From: Streptomyces sp. NRRL S-118
Lineage (GTDB): Bacteria; Actinomycetota; Actinomycetes; Streptomycetales; Streptomycetaceae
NCBI RefSeq assembly: GCF_000716335.1
Contig: NZ_KL591015.1
Location: forward strand, 14,409 to 78,408
DNA length: 64,000 nucleotides
Reading direction: 5' to 3'
Position numbers and translations under genes: made by a program. This document shows positions 17,334 to 26,808 of the stretch, piece after piece (the stretch's first letter is position 1; the number at the start of each line of letters is the position of its first letter). The notes under the pieces were generated by a model. The model was given only the letters and a program-made list of their open reading frames with translations. It did no database searches and had not been told where the DNA came from.

Positions 17334-19702
17334 CACTGGCAGGCCTCGCAGGACTCGGGGTTCTCAAGGGAGCAGGCGACCGCGTCCTCCGGGGTCACCT
17401 GCGCGGGTACGGGTACGGGGACGGCGGCGGACGCCTGGGCGGCACGGGCGATGCGGGTCGCCGGGCGCGAGCGCAGGTAGTACGTCGTCTTCAGCCCCTG
17501 CTTCCAGGCGTACGCGTACATCGAGGAGAGCTTGCCGATGGTTGGCGTCTCCATGAACAGGTTCAGCGACTGGGACTGGTCCAGGAACGGTGTACGGGCC
17601 GCCGCCATGTCGATCAGGCCGCGCTGCGGGATCTCCCACGCCGTCCGGTACAGCTCGCGCACCTCGGCCGGGATCCAGGTGAAGCCCTGCACCGAGCCAC
17701 TGGACTCGCGCAGCGCCTCACGGGTCTGGGCGTCCCACACGCCGAGCTGCTTCAGCTCGGCCACCAGGTAGGAGTTCACCTGGAGGAACTCGCCCGACAG
17801 CGTCTCGCGCTTGAAGAGGTTCGACACCTGCGGCTCGATGCACTCGTACACGCCCGCGATCGAGGCGATCGTCGCGGTCGGCGCGATGGCGAGCAGCAGC
17901 GCGTTGCGCATGCCGACCTCGGCGATGCGGGCGCGCAGCGCCTCCCACCGCTCGGGCCAGTTGAGCTCGACGTCGTAGTGGTCGGGGTGCAGCACCCCGC
18001 GCGCGGTACGGGTCTTCTCCCAGGCGGGCAGCGGACCGTTGCGCTCGGCGAGGTCGGCGGACGCCTCGTACGCGGCGAGCATGATCCGCTCGGCGATCCG
18101 GGTCGACAGGGCACGCGCCTCGGGGGAGTCGAACGGCAGGCGCAGCTTGAAGAAGACGTCCTGGAGGCCCATGGCGCCCAGGCCGACGGGCCGCCACCTG
18201 GCGTTGGACCGCCCGGCCTGCTCGGTCGGGTAGAAGTTGATGTCGACGACGCGGTCGAGGAAGGTCACGGCGGTACGGACGGTCTCGTCCAGCCGCTCCC
18301 AGTCGAGGGAGTCGCCCGCCACGAAGGCACCGAGGTTGACCGAGCCCAGGTTGCAGACGGCGGTCTCCCCGTCGTCCGTGACCTCCAGGATCTCGGTGCA
18401 CAGGTTGGAGGAGTGGACCGTGTGGCCCGGCTCCGCCGTCTGGTTCGCCGTACGGTTCGAGGCGTCCTTGAACGTCATCCAGCCGTTGCCGGTCTGCGCC
18501 AGGGTCCGCATCATCCGGCCGTACAGGTCACGGGCCGGCATGGTCCTGCGCGCCAGCCCCCGGGCCTCCGCGGCACGGTACGCGGCGTCGAACTCCTCGC
18601 CCCACAGGTCGACCAGCTCCGGCACGTCGGCCGGTGAGAACAGCGACCACTCGGCGTCGGCGTTGACCCGGCGCATGAACTCGTCCGGGATCCAGTGCGC
18701 CAGGTTCAGGTTGTGGGTGCGCCGGGCGTCCTCGCCCGTGTTGTCGCGCAGCTCCAGGAACTCCTCGATGTCAGCGTGCCAGGTCTCCAGGTACACCGCG
18801 GCCGCGCCCTTGCGCCGCCCGCCCTGGTTCACGGCCGCGACCGAGGCGTCCAGCGTCTTGAGGAACGGCACGATGCCGTTGGAGTGCCCGTTCGTGCCGC
18901 GGATCAGCGAACCGCGGGCCCGGATGCGGGAGTACGACAGCCCGATGCCGCCCGCGTGCTTCGACAGCCGCGCCACCTGGTGGTAGCGGTCGTAGATGGA
19001 GTCCAGCTCGTCCTGCGGCGAGTCGAGCAGGTAGCAGGACGACATCTGCGGGTGGCGCGTACCGGAGTTGAAGAGCGTGGGGGAGGAGGGCAGGTAGTCG
19101 AGCCGGCTCATCAGCCGGTACAGCGACGCCACTTCCTCCAGCGCGCGCACCGAGTCGTCCTCCGCCAGTCCGCAGGCGACCCGCAGCATGAAGTGCTGCG
19201 GCGTCTCGACGACCCGGCGCGTGAGCGGGTGGCGCAGCAGGTAGCGCGAGTACAGCGTCCGCAGCCCGAAGTACTCGAAGCGGTCGTCGGCCGCGAGGTC
19301 GATGAGATCGTCGAGCCGCTCCCGGTGGACGCGGACGAAGTCCGCCGTCCGGTCGGCGATGAGGCCCTCCCGGTGGCCGGTGGCCACCGACGCCGAGAAC
19401 GACACCGCGCCCTGGCCCGCCGCCTCCTCGGCGATCGTCCGGGCCAGCAGCCGGGCCGCGAGCCGCGAGTACGCCGGGTCCTCGGCGATGAGACCGGCCG
19501 CCGCCTCGGTGGCCAGCTCCCGCAGCTCCGCCTCGTCCGACCCGGCGTGCCGGCCGCGCAGCGCCGCGGCGGCGACCCGGCCGGGGTCGGTGTCGGGCAG
19601 ATCGGCGGTGAGGTCGGTCAGGGTCCGCAGCAGCGCGGTCCCCGGTGCGTCGGTCTCCGCGTCCGCGACTGCTGAAGCCGGATCGGCTGGCGCGATGGTC
19701 AC
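17333..19702 (-). CDS. nrdA: class I ribonucleotide reductase alpha subunit
   Basis: 789-residue catalytic subunit. The active-site cysteines are in QMSSCYLL, SSNLCTEI (thiyl-radical Cys) and AVCNLGSVN; the C-terminal redox pair is CEAC. The radical-transfer tyrosines lie near GLKTTYYLR. An N-terminal region of about 140 residues resembles a reduced ATP-cone-like segment, but I cannot see a clear cone motif. GTG 19702 is used, with GGGAGAG upstream. Expression is predicted to be shut off by adenosylcobalamin through the riboswitch and by NrdR through the boxes upstream. Confidence 0.93.
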   Translation of the reverse strand: MTIAPADPASAVADAETDAPGTALLRTLTDLTADLPDTDPGRVAAAALRGRHAGSDEAELRELATEAAAGLIAEDPAYSRLAARLLARTIAEEAAGQGAVSFSASVATGHREGLIADRTADFVRVHRERLDDLIDLAADDRFEYFGLRTLYSRYLLRHPLTRRVVETPQHFMLRVACGLAEDDSVRALEEVASLYRLMSRLDYLPSSPTLFNSGTRHPQMSSCYLLDSPQDELDSIYDRYHQVARLSKHAGGIGLSYSRIRARGSLIRGTNGHSNGIVPFLKTLDASVAAVNQGGRRKGAAAVYLETWHADIEEFLELRDNTGEDARRTHNLNLAHWIPDEFMRRVNADAEWSLFSPADVPELVDLWGEEFDAAYRAAEARGLARRTMPARDLYGRMMRTLAQTGNGWMTFKDASNRTANQTAEPGHTVHSSNLCTEILEVTDDGETAVCNLGSVNLGAFVAGDSLDWERLDETVRTAVTFLDRVVDINFYPTEQAGRSNARWRPVGLGAMGLQDVFFKLRLPFDSPEARALSTRIAERIMLAAYEASADLAERNGPLPAWEKTRTARGVLHPDHYDVELNWPERWEALRARIAEVGMRNALLLAIAPTATIASIAGVYECIEPQVSNLFKRETLSGEFLQVNSYLVAELKQLGVWDAQTREALRESSGSVQGFTWIPAEVRELYRTAWEIPQRGLIDMAAARTPFLDQSQSLNLFMETPTIGKLSSMYAYAWKQGLKTTYYLRSRPATRIARAAQASAAVPVPVPAQVTPEDAVACSLENPESCEACQ

Positions 19703-19849
19703 GTGGGGCTCTCCCTCGCTCGGCTCGGGGCCGGCGGGCGGGCGGGGGAGCGGAACCGGCGCCCCGGGCACAGGGGCGCACGCACCGCGTCCACCGGCCC
19801 ACTCCGCGAGGCCCGGACGTCTGGGCACCCGGACCGGACGGCCGGGTGC

Positions 19850-19955
19850 GCCGTCGGCAGGTCATCGGACTCCCGGGTGCGCAAAAGCACACCGGTGCAC
19901 CGTTGCGGGACAGTTCCGGATTTGCACCGGATTCCCCTGCGGCGACAGCGAGATG
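19850..19955 (-). ncRNA. cobalamin riboswitch controlling nrdAB
   Basis: Reading the minus strand, the leader contains GGGAATCCGGTGCAAATCC, then ACTGTCCCGCAACGGT, then a variable arm, then GAGTCCGATGACCTGCC. These are the conserved blocks of the B12 box. A strong hairpin, GCACCCGG with CCGGGTGC (19825-19849), follows the aptamer and could act as terminator or anti-terminator. The nrdA start is about 150 bp further on. Confidence 0.9.
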
Positions 19956-20004
19956 AGCATACATGTGGGGGGCGCCTGCGACGGCACCCCCCACATGTTG
20001 TGTC
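19955..20004 (-). promoter_or_regulatory. paired NrdR boxes in nrdA promoter region
   Basis: Two copies of a motif containing CCCCCACATGT face each other; their ACATGT centres (19961-19966 and 19993-19998) are exactly 32 bp apart, three helical turns, the usual spacing of NrdR boxes. The right copy continues as TGTGT and matches the NrdR consensus well; the left copy is weaker. The pair can also fold into a 12-bp hairpin. Confidence 0.68.
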
Positions 20005-20013
20005 AGCCGCGGG

Positions 20014-20517
20014 TCACAACTCCAGCGCGTAGGTGAAGAGAGTGACGCCCGGGACCGGCTGCCAGTCCCGCTCCGGGGTCCGTACGAAGCCCAGCCGCTC
20101 GTAGAGCCGGTGTGCCGCCCGCATCGCCTGGCGCGAGGACAGCACCACCCGCCGGCAGCCGTCCACCGCCCGCGCCCGCTCCACGCACGCCCGTACGAGC
20201 GCCTCCCCGGCGCCCCGCCGCCGCGCGGCCGGAGCGACCGCCAGCATCCCGATCTCGGCCTCCCCGTCCCCGGCGAGACCGGCCCACGGCCCGCCGCCCG
20301 CGGCGGCGAACGTCACGCCGCCGAGCACCTGGCGGTCCTGCTCCACGGCCACGAGGACCTCGGCCCCGGCGGCCCGGCGGGACACGTCCCGCAGCTCGAT
20401 CAGGTACTCGTCGCTCTCCCCGAAGTCCAGCAGCCCGTCTCCGAGATACGCCTGGGCCGTGACCTCGCCCAGCGTCCCGTGCTCCTCCGGCCGTACGGCC
20501 CTGATGGTGATGTCCAT
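20014..20517 (-). CDS. GNAT-family N-acetyltransferase
   Basis: 167-residue acetyltransferase. The acetyl-CoA loop is MLAVAPAARRRGAGEALVRACVERA (about residues 78-102, R-x-x-G-x-G/A type), and the C-terminal strand pattern AHRLYERLGFVRTPERDW is typical. Substrate unknown. The ATG at 20517 (MDITIRAVRPEEHG) is chosen by family alignment; the longer in-frame extension has no supporting start. Its 3' end lies only about 10 bp from the nrdA promoter boxes. Confidence 0.85.
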   Translation of the reverse strand: MDITIRAVRPEEHGTLGEVTAQAYLGDGLLDFGESDEYLIELRDVSRRAAGAEVLVAVEQDRQVLGGVTFAAAGGGPWAGLAGDGEAEIGMLAVAPAARRRGAGEALVRACVERARAVDGCRRVVLSSRQAMRAAHRLYERLGFVRTPERDWQPVPGVTLFTYALEL

Positions 20518-20598
20518 GGTCCGAGTGTGGGGCGGGACGGCGACGGGCCGCCGCATTCCGTCCCCGGAATCGCGGCGGCCCGTCGTGCGCTCACCCGC

Positions 20599-20844
20599 TC
20601 AGCAGCAGCGGAACCCGTCGCGGGGGTCCGCCTCCCGCGCGTCGGTGCGCCGGCGCTCGAACTCGCGCCGGGTCAGCACCTCGGCGTCCGGGTCGTGGGA
20701 GCGGGTGTGGGCGACGTACTTGTCGTACACCGACTCGCCGGACAGCTCACGCAGGTACCAGCGCAGCCGGCCCAGGGCGCGCCGCAGCCGGCCCAGGGCG
20801 CGCCGCAGGCGGCCGTGTGCTCCCGTGGCGGTCACCGGTGTCAT
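20599..20844 (-). CDS. YbdD/YjiX-family (DUF466) small protein
   Basis: 81-residue protein with the family core YDKYVAHTRSHDPDAEVLTRREFERRR and a cysteine pair near the end (FRCC). YbdD proteins are encoded with CstA/BtsT carriers and are needed for pyruvate or peptide uptake. Here it overlaps the cstA stop by ATGA, the usual arrangement. An N-terminal RLRRALG motif is duplicated by a 21-bp tandem repeat in the DNA. Confidence 0.85.
   Translation of the reverse strand: MTPVTATGAHGRLRRALGRLRRALGRLRWYLRELSGESVYDKYVAHTRSHDPDAEVLTRREFERRRTDAREADPRDGFRCC
20764..20805 (-). repeat. 21-bp perfect tandem duplication inside ybdD-like gene
   Basis: Positions 20764-20784 and 20785-20805 are identical. 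The repeat adds seven codons (RLRRALG) to the N-terminal helix without breaking the frame, so it is a recent slippage or a variable-length tract. Confidence 0.9.
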
Positions 20845-23093
20845 GCCGAGCCGGTCCCGGCCGGCACCTCGTCACCACTGCCGCCGTCCCTGCGGTCGCC
20901 GTGGCCGCGGTCGGCCCGGACGCCGCCGTCCGGGCCGAGCCCGGCCGCGACCAGCTCGGCCTTCTCCTCCGCCGTGGGGAACAGTCCCGCGGGGGCGACG
21001 ATCCGGGACTCGGTGTACGGGACCTCGGAGAGCTTCACGCCGGCGGGGTCGGTGACGGCCTTCCAGCACACGCGCCCCGCGTCCGCGATCACCACGATGA
21101 TGAGCAGGGCGAAGAGGGCGGAGAGGACCCCGTCGACGGTGGAGTTGGTGACGACGGTGTGCATGTCGTCCATCGACTTCGCGGGGGGCAGGACCTGCCC
21201 GGAGTCGATACCGGCCTGGTACTTGTCCCGCTGGGCGAAGAATCCCACCCGCGGGTCGGCCGAGAAGATCTTCTGCCAGCTGGCGGTCAGCGTGACCGCC
21301 ACGTCCCAGGCGAGCGGGACCGCGGTGACCCATGCCCACTTCAGGCGGCCCGACTTGACCAGCAGCGTCGTGCAGACCGCCAGCGCCACGGCGGCCAGCA
21401 GCTGGTTGGCGATGCCGAACAGCGGGAAGAGCTGGTTGATGCCGCCCAGCGGGTCGTGCACGCCGACCCAGAGGAAGTAGCCCCAGCCGCCGACGACGAC
21501 CGCGCTGGCGAACCACACGCCCGGCTTCCAGCTGACCTGCCGGAAGGGCTTGTAGACGTTGCCGAGCATGTCCTGGAGCATGAAGCGGCCCACGCGGGTG
21601 CCGGCGTCCACCGTCGTGAGGATGAACAGCGCCTCGAACATGATGGCGAAGTGGTACCAGAACGCCTTCATGGCGCTGCCGCCGACGACCGCGGAGAAGA
21701 TCTCCGACATGCCGAGGGCGAAGGTCGGCGCGCCGCCGGTCCGGGAGAGCAGTGACGCCTCCTCGACGTCCGCCGCCGCCTTCGCCAGCAGGTCGGGCGA
21801 GACGGTGAAGCCGAAGTTCGTCACCGCCTCGGACGCGGACTGCACCGTCGTCCCGACCATGCCCGCCGGGGAGTTGATGGCGAAGAACAGACCCGGGTCG
21901 ATGATGGAGGCCGTGATCATCGCCATGACGGCGACGAAGGACTCGGTCAGCATGGCCCCGTACCCGATCATCCGGATCTGGGTCTCCTTCTGGACCATCT
22001 TCGGCGTGGTGCCCGAGGAGACCAGGGAGTGGAAGCCGGAGAGCGCACCGCACGCGATGGTGATGAAGACGAACGGGAACATGGAGCCGGCGAAGACCGG
22101 ACCGTCCCCGCGGCTCGCGAAGTCGGTGAACGCCGGCATCTTCAGGGTCGGCAGGGCGACGAAGACGCCGATCGCGAGCAGCGCGATCGTGCCCACCTTC
22201 ATGAAGGTCGAGAGGTAGTCGCGGGGCGCCAGCAGCATCCACACCGGCAGTACGGAGGCGAGGAAGCCGTACACGATCATCCAGATGACCAGCGTGCCGG
22301 GTTCCAGGGTGAAGGTTTCGGCGAGGGAGGACTCGGCGACCCAGCCGCCCGCGACGATGGCGAGCAGCAGCAGCGCGACTCCGATGACCGAGACCTCGGT
22401 GACCTTGCCCGGGCGCAGCACCCGCAGGTACACGCCCATGAAGAGGGCGATCGGGATCGTCATGCCGATGGAGAAGACGCCCCACGGCGAGTGCGCGAGG
22501 GCGTTGACGATGACCAGGGCCAGCACGGCCAGCAGGATGATCATGATGGCGAAGACCGCGATCAGCGCCGCGGCGCCGCCGAAGGGGCCGATCTCGTCGC
22601 GCGCCATCTGGCCGAGCGAACGGCCGTCGCGGCGGGTCGAGAAGAACAGCGTCACCATGTCCTGGACGGCACCGGCGAAGATCACGCCGACGATGATCCA
22701 TATCGTGCCCGGCAGATAGCCCATCTGCGCGGCGAGGACGGGCCCGACCAGCGGTCCGGCACCCGCGACGGCGGCGAAGTGGTGGCCGAAGAGCACCCGG
22801 CGGTCGGTGGGGTGGAAGTCGACACCGTTGTCGAGCCGCTCGGCGGGGGTGGCACGGGTCTTGTCGACCTTGAGCACCCGGTTGGCGATGAAGCGGGAGT
22901 AGAAGCGGTAGGCGATCGCGTAGGAGCCGAGGGCCGCCGCGAGCATCCAGGCGGCTGAGATCTCCTCGCCGCGGGAGAGCGCGAGCACGGCCCAGCCCGC
23001 CGCCCCCACCAGGGCCACGAGTGACCAGATGGCGATCGACCGCGGAGTGAGGCCGGTCCTCGAAGAGTTCGGTGGTGCTGACGGCTCTGGCAT
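20841..23093 (-). CDS. cstA: CstA-family carbon-starvation / pyruvate transporter
   Basis: 750-residue membrane carrier with about 16-18 hydrophobic segments. Family blocks include NNGVDFHPTDRRVLFGHHFAAVAGAGPLVGPVLAAQMGY near residue 80, GAVQDMVTLFFSTRRDGRSLG, and ACGALSGFHSLVSSGTTPKM in the middle. CstA/BtsT proteins take up pyruvate or small peptides when carbon is scarce. ATG 23093 is preferred over GTG 23111, with GAGGGGA about 11 bases upstream. A charged cytoplasmic tail of Asp/Gly/Arg residues ends the protein. The ybdD-like gene follows in the same operon. Confidence 0.9.
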   Translation of the reverse strand: MPEPSAPPNSSRTGLTPRSIAIWSLVALVGAAGWAVLALSRGEEISAAWMLAAALGSYAIAYRFYSRFIANRVLKVDKTRATPAERLDNGVDFHPTDRRVLFGHHFAAVAGAGPLVGPVLAAQMGYLPGTIWIIVGVIFAGAVQDMVTLFFSTRRDGRSLGQMARDEIGPFGGAAALIAVFAIMIILLAVLALVIVNALAHSPWGVFSIGMTIPIALFMGVYLRVLRPGKVTEVSVIGVALLLLAIVAGGWVAESSLAETFTLEPGTLVIWMIVYGFLASVLPVWMLLAPRDYLSTFMKVGTIALLAIGVFVALPTLKMPAFTDFASRGDGPVFAGSMFPFVFITIACGALSGFHSLVSSGTTPKMVQKETQIRMIGYGAMLTESFVAVMAMITASIIDPGLFFAINSPAGMVGTTVQSASEAVTNFGFTVSPDLLAKAAADVEEASLLSRTGGAPTFALGMSEIFSAVVGGSAMKAFWYHFAIMFEALFILTTVDAGTRVGRFMLQDMLGNVYKPFRQVSWKPGVWFASAVVVGGWGYFLWVGVHDPLGGINQLFPLFGIANQLLAAVALAVCTTLLVKSGRLKWAWVTAVPLAWDVAVTLTASWQKIFSADPRVGFFAQRDKYQAGIDSGQVLPPAKSMDDMHTVVTNSTVDGVLSALFALLIIVVIADAGRVCWKAVTDPAGVKLSEVPYTESRIVAPAGLFPTAEEKAELVAAGLGPDGGVRADRGHGDRRDGGSGDEVPAGTGSA

Positions 23094-23231
23094 GGTGGCA
23101 CGTCCCCTCACTGATCACCTGTAATGCGCAGGAAATCTAGGGGAGCGCCTCGCGCAGCGTCACCCCCCGTCCGCATATCGGTACGGCAACGCTTTTGGGC
23201 CGGGCCGCGTCACGGACCGGCCATTCGGGGC

Positions 23232-24056
<825 letters not shown>

Positions 24057-24156
24057 TCACATGGTGGCACGGTTTGCGGGCCGGGGACCCGTTACCCGAG
24101 GCCACCGGTTCAGTGACGGTACGTCGTCACCGCTCTTATACACCGTGGACACCCCT

Positions 24157-24172
24157 GTTGGTCTAGGCCATT
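24157..24172. promoter_or_regulatory. dre-like DasR site upstream of dasR
   Basis: GTTGGTCTAGGCCATT matches the DasR-responsive element consensus ACTGGTCTAGACCACT at most positions, including the core GGTCTAG-CC. It lies 158 bp upstream of the dasR ATG, in a 391-bp gap (24000-24390) that also holds the inverted repeat described next. Confidence 0.82.
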
Positions 24173-24337
24173 CATCGTCCGTGTCGTGCGGGCGTCCGGG
24201 TCGGCAGGGCCGCGGGCGGCGCGCGGGGGTGGCGTGCGAGGTGCCGCGCGGAGGCGCTGGCGAAGCCGTGCCGAGCCCTGTTGTCGGCCGTCGGGGCGGC
24301 CCGGAAGGGAATTTGGCATTCCCATTGCCCCGGCATC

Positions 24338-24357
24338 CGAAAGGTCTGTACCTTTCG
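24338..24357 (+). promoter_or_regulatory. inverted-repeat operator upstream of first small secreted protein
   Basis: CGAAAGGT and ACCTTTCG form a perfect 8-bp inverted repeat around CTGT, 33 bp upstream of GTG 24391. The core AGGTCTGTACCT resembles a dre site (TGGTCTAGACCA) at 8 of 12 positions but is centred differently. It could be a weak DasR site or the operator of another GntR-type regulator. Confidence 0.5.
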
Positions 24358-24390
24358 AGCGGTCAATTCGAGCGACACTGAGGGGGAAGT

Positions 24391-24717
24391 GTGTTTGTAC
24401 GGAGAATTCTCGCCGTCGGTGCGGGTGCCGCGGTCGTGGCGGCCGGGGGATTCCTGGCGTCACCGGCGTCCGCGGCCGGTTTTGAGGGTGTGCCGGACAT
24501 TGCGTGCGACACCTGGATCAGCGGTACGAAGGCGAACGGTGTCTGCCGCGGAACGGCCCGCGAGGAAACGTACCGGGTGAAGGCCGTCTGCCGGATGGGC
24601 AACGGGGCGGGCACGTTCACCAAGTACGGGCCCTGGAGGGGTGTGGGACTCCCCGACTACTCCTCGGCGGACTGCGGCGCCACGGTGCTCTCGGCGTCGA
24701 TCCAGTTCAGGGTGTGA
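24391..24717 (+). CDS. small secreted four-cysteine protein, copy 1
   Basis: 108 residues with a Sec signal peptide (MFVRRILAVGAGAAVVAAGG, cleavage likely after ASA at about residue 28). The mature part of about 80 residues has four cysteines, C39, C52, C67 and C95, and the pattern YRVKAVC followed by GTFTKYGPW. It is a paralogue of the next gene. GTG 24391 is used, with GAGGGGGAAGT just upstream. Function unknown; two disulphides and an extracellular place are likely. It has no counterpart between dasR and dasA in S. coelicolor as I remember it. Confidence 0.78.
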   Translation: MFVRRILAVGAGAAVVAAGGFLASPASAAGFEGVPDIACDTWISGTKANGVCRGTAREETYRVKAVCRMGNGAGTFTKYGPWRGVGLPDYSSADCGATVLSASIQFRV

Positions 24718-24767
24718 CCCCGGACGTCCCGTCCGGTCTTTCATCGGTGAACGGCGAGAATGGGGGA

Positions 24768-25094
24768 ATGGTGCGAAAGCTCCACAGGAGTACGGCTCTT
24801 GCCGCGGTGTCGGTGCTCTTCTCCGCCTCGGGCGTGGTCTTCGCGCACCAGGCGACGGCCGCCCCGGCGGCCTATCCCGAATGCTGGGTGCAGAAGGAAT
24901 CGGCTTACACGGCCAGTGCCGGCTGCCGGAACATCGGTACCGCCAAATACCGGGTCCGCGGAACATGCATCAACAACGGCGGGGCCACATGGACGCTCAC
25001 CGGGCCGTGGGTCAGGTCGGGGGTGTCCCGGGCGACCTGCTCCGCGAATCAGACGTCGGCCCTCTACGGCCAGCCGGAATTCGAAATCGGCTGA
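24768..25094 (+). CDS. small secreted four-cysteine protein, copy 2
   Basis: 108 residues, the same length as copy 1. A signal peptide covers about residues 1-32 (cleavage near ATAAP). The mature part has C39, C53, C67 and C91, with YRVRGTC and TWTLTGPW aligning to YRVKAVC and TFTKYGPW of copy 1. The two share spacing and fold but are divergent in sequence, so the duplication is not recent. ATG 24768 is used; the ribosome-binding site (GGGGGA) is close. The 50-bp gap to copy 1 suggests one transcript. Confidence 0.76.
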   Translation: MVRKLHRSTALAAVSVLFSASGVVFAHQATAAPAAYPECWVQKESAYTASAGCRNIGTAKYRVRGTCINNGGATWTLTGPWVRSGVSRATCSANQTSALYGQPEFEIG

Positions 25095-25294
25095 CCACGA
25101 CCCGGGCCGGGGTGGCGCGCCGGGCGCCCGGGGGCCGGTGTGCGGTCCTCGGGTACCCGGCCCGTCCGGCTGTCGCAGACCCTGCCTCCGTGCGCGCCGG
25201 TGCCCCCGATCCGGGGGGTGCCGGCACGCGTCCGTCCCCAGGTGTCGGTCCGGTAACAGACAGGACCGCCCGTCTTGCTCACTCTTGACACCCC

Positions 25295-25336
25295 AAAAGG
25301 TCTAGGCCAAGCTCCGGGCTACTGGTCTAAACCATT
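25295..25336 (+). promoter_or_regulatory. tandem dre sites in dasA promoter
   Basis: Two dre-like 16-mers lie 26 bp apart: AAAAGGTCTAGGCCAA (25295-25310) and ACTGGTCTAAACCATT (25321-25336). The second is the closest to consensus in the window. A -35-like TTGACA is at 25285-25290, so DasR at the first site would cover the promoter. The 328-bp gap 25095-25422 holds nothing else recognisable. Confidence 0.88.
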
Positions 25337-25422
25337 AACGACCAGGTCCCAGTCCCACGGGCAGTACAGGTCGTATGGCTTCGCGGTGGGCAGGGGTTGC
25401 AGGCATCCCTGAGGAGGGTGGC

Positions 25423-26700
25423 GTGAAGCGCAAGCTCATCGCGGCGATAGGCGTCGCGGGCATGATGGCCGGTGTCGCGGCGTGTGGTTCCGACAAGGGT
25501 GGCGACAGCGCGGGGGGCGACACCAAGGAGCTGACCGTCTGGCTGACGGTCGACGCCCAGAACAACTGGCCGGACCTGGTCAAGGCGGCCGACGACGCGA
25601 TCGCCAAGAAGTACCCGGGCATCAAGATCAAGCACGAGTACTACGGCTGGCCCGACAAGAACGCGAAGCTGGACGCCGTCCTCGCCACGGACAAGGCGCC
25701 CGACGTGGTCGAGATGGGCAACACCGAGATGCTCGGCTACATGGTCAAGGGCGCCTTCGCCGAGGTCGACCCGAAGAAGTTCGACCGGTCGGACCAGTGG
25801 CTGGACGGCCTCAAGGAGTCCGTCACCTACGAGGGCAAGACCTACGGCGTCCCCTACTACGCCGGCGGCCGTGTCGCCAACTGGCGCAAGGACGTCGCCG
25901 CCGAGGTCGGCGTGAAGACCCCGCCGAAGACGTACGCGGAGCTGACCGCCGCCCTGGACAGGATCCAGGCCAAGAAGGGCGACAAGTTCAGCGCCTGGTA
26001 CCAGCCGTCGCCGGACTGGTACGCCGCGATGTCCTTCGTGTACGACGCGGGCGGTTCCATCGCCAAGAAGGACGGCGACACCTGGAAGGCCAACCTGTCC
26101 TCGCCCGAGTCCCTCAAGGGCCTCAACGAGTACAAGAAGGTCCTCGACAGGTACATGAAGGCCGACAAGACCAAGGACGAGTCGGACCGGTACATCGTCT
26201 ACGGCCAGGGCAACTCCGCCATGATCTTCGCCGCCGCCTGGGAGGGCGCCACGGCCGAGGACCCGAAGAACGACAAGACCGGCAAGCTCAAGGGCAACCT
26301 CGAGAACTTCGTCATGCCCGGCCCGTCCGGCAAGAACATCCCGGTCTTCCTCGGCGGGTCCGACCTCGCCATCCCGGTCAAGTCCAAGGCGCAGGACGCG
26401 GCGGCCGAGTGGATCAACGCCTTCACCGGCGCCAAGGGCCAGAAGGGCCTGCTCGCCAAGGGCAACCTGCCCAACAACAAGGCCGACCTCGGGCCCCTGA
26501 AGGCCGACCCCAAGACGGCGGTCCCCGCCACGGCCGCCGAGTCCAGCTGGTTCGTCCCCATGGCCCCCGGCTGGGGCCAGGTCGAGAAGGCCCAGACCCT
26601 CAAGACCATGCTCCAGGAGATCGGCACCGGCAAGAAGTCGGTCGAGGCCGCCGCGAAGGACGCGGACGCCGCCATCGACAAGGTCATCAACACCAAGTGA
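25423..26700 (+). CDS. dasA: chitobiose-type ABC transporter substrate-binding lipoprotein DasA
   Basis: 425-residue family 1 solute-binding protein for N,N'-diacetylchitobiose. The lipobox ends in VAAC with Cys21 as the lipidated residue. Mature blocks such as WLTVDAQNNWPDLVKAADDA, YYGWPDKNAKLDAVLATDKAPDVVEMGNTE and FLGGSDLAIPVKS are typical of DasA. GTG 25423 is chosen because GAGGAGGG lies just upstream and because it gives the expected signal peptide. Repressed by DasR through the tandem dre sites. The permease genes follow after a long hairpin. Confidence 0.95.
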   Translation: MKRKLIAAIGVAGMMAGVAACGSDKGGDSAGGDTKELTVWLTVDAQNNWPDLVKAADDAIAKKYPGIKIKHEYYGWPDKNAKLDAVLATDKAPDVVEMGNTEMLGYMVKGAFAEVDPKKFDRSDQWLDGLKESVTYEGKTYGVPYYAGGRVANWRKDVAAEVGVKTPPKTYAELTAALDRIQAKKGDKFSAWYQPSPDWYAAMSFVYDAGGSIAKKDGDTWKANLSSPESLKGLNEYKKVLDRYMKADKTKDESDRYIVYGQGNSAMIFAAAWEGATAEDPKNDKTGKLKGNLENFVMPGPSGKNIPVFLGGSDLAIPVKSKAQDAAAEWINAFTGAKGQKGLLAKGNLPNNKADLGPLKADPKTAVPATAAESSWFVPMAPGWGQVEKAQTLKTMLQEIGTGKKSVEAAAKDADAAIDKVINTK

Positions 26701-26732
26701 CCTGGGGCGCCCGTGGTGACCGCACGGGCTCC

Positions 26733-26772
26733 CGGCCTCCTTCCCCCGGTCCGGCCGGGGGAAGGAGGCCGG
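26733..26772 (+). promoter_or_regulatory. intercistronic hairpin between dasA and dasB
   Basis: CCGGCCTCCTTCCCCCGG pairs perfectly with its complement around tccg, an 18-bp stem in the 108-bp dasA-dasB gap. No T run follows. Such hairpins let most transcripts stop or be stabilised after the binding-protein gene, keeping DasA in excess over the permease. Confidence 0.8.
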
Positions 26773-26808
26773 CCTCGACACACGAGAGGGACCGCTGAGG
26801 AGCGCGCG

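Noticed and set aside
15585..20000. AraC-type nrdS regulator expected near nrdAB
   Set aside because: No AraC-type helix-turn-helix gene is found downstream of nrdB; a DUF2809 membrane protein is there instead.
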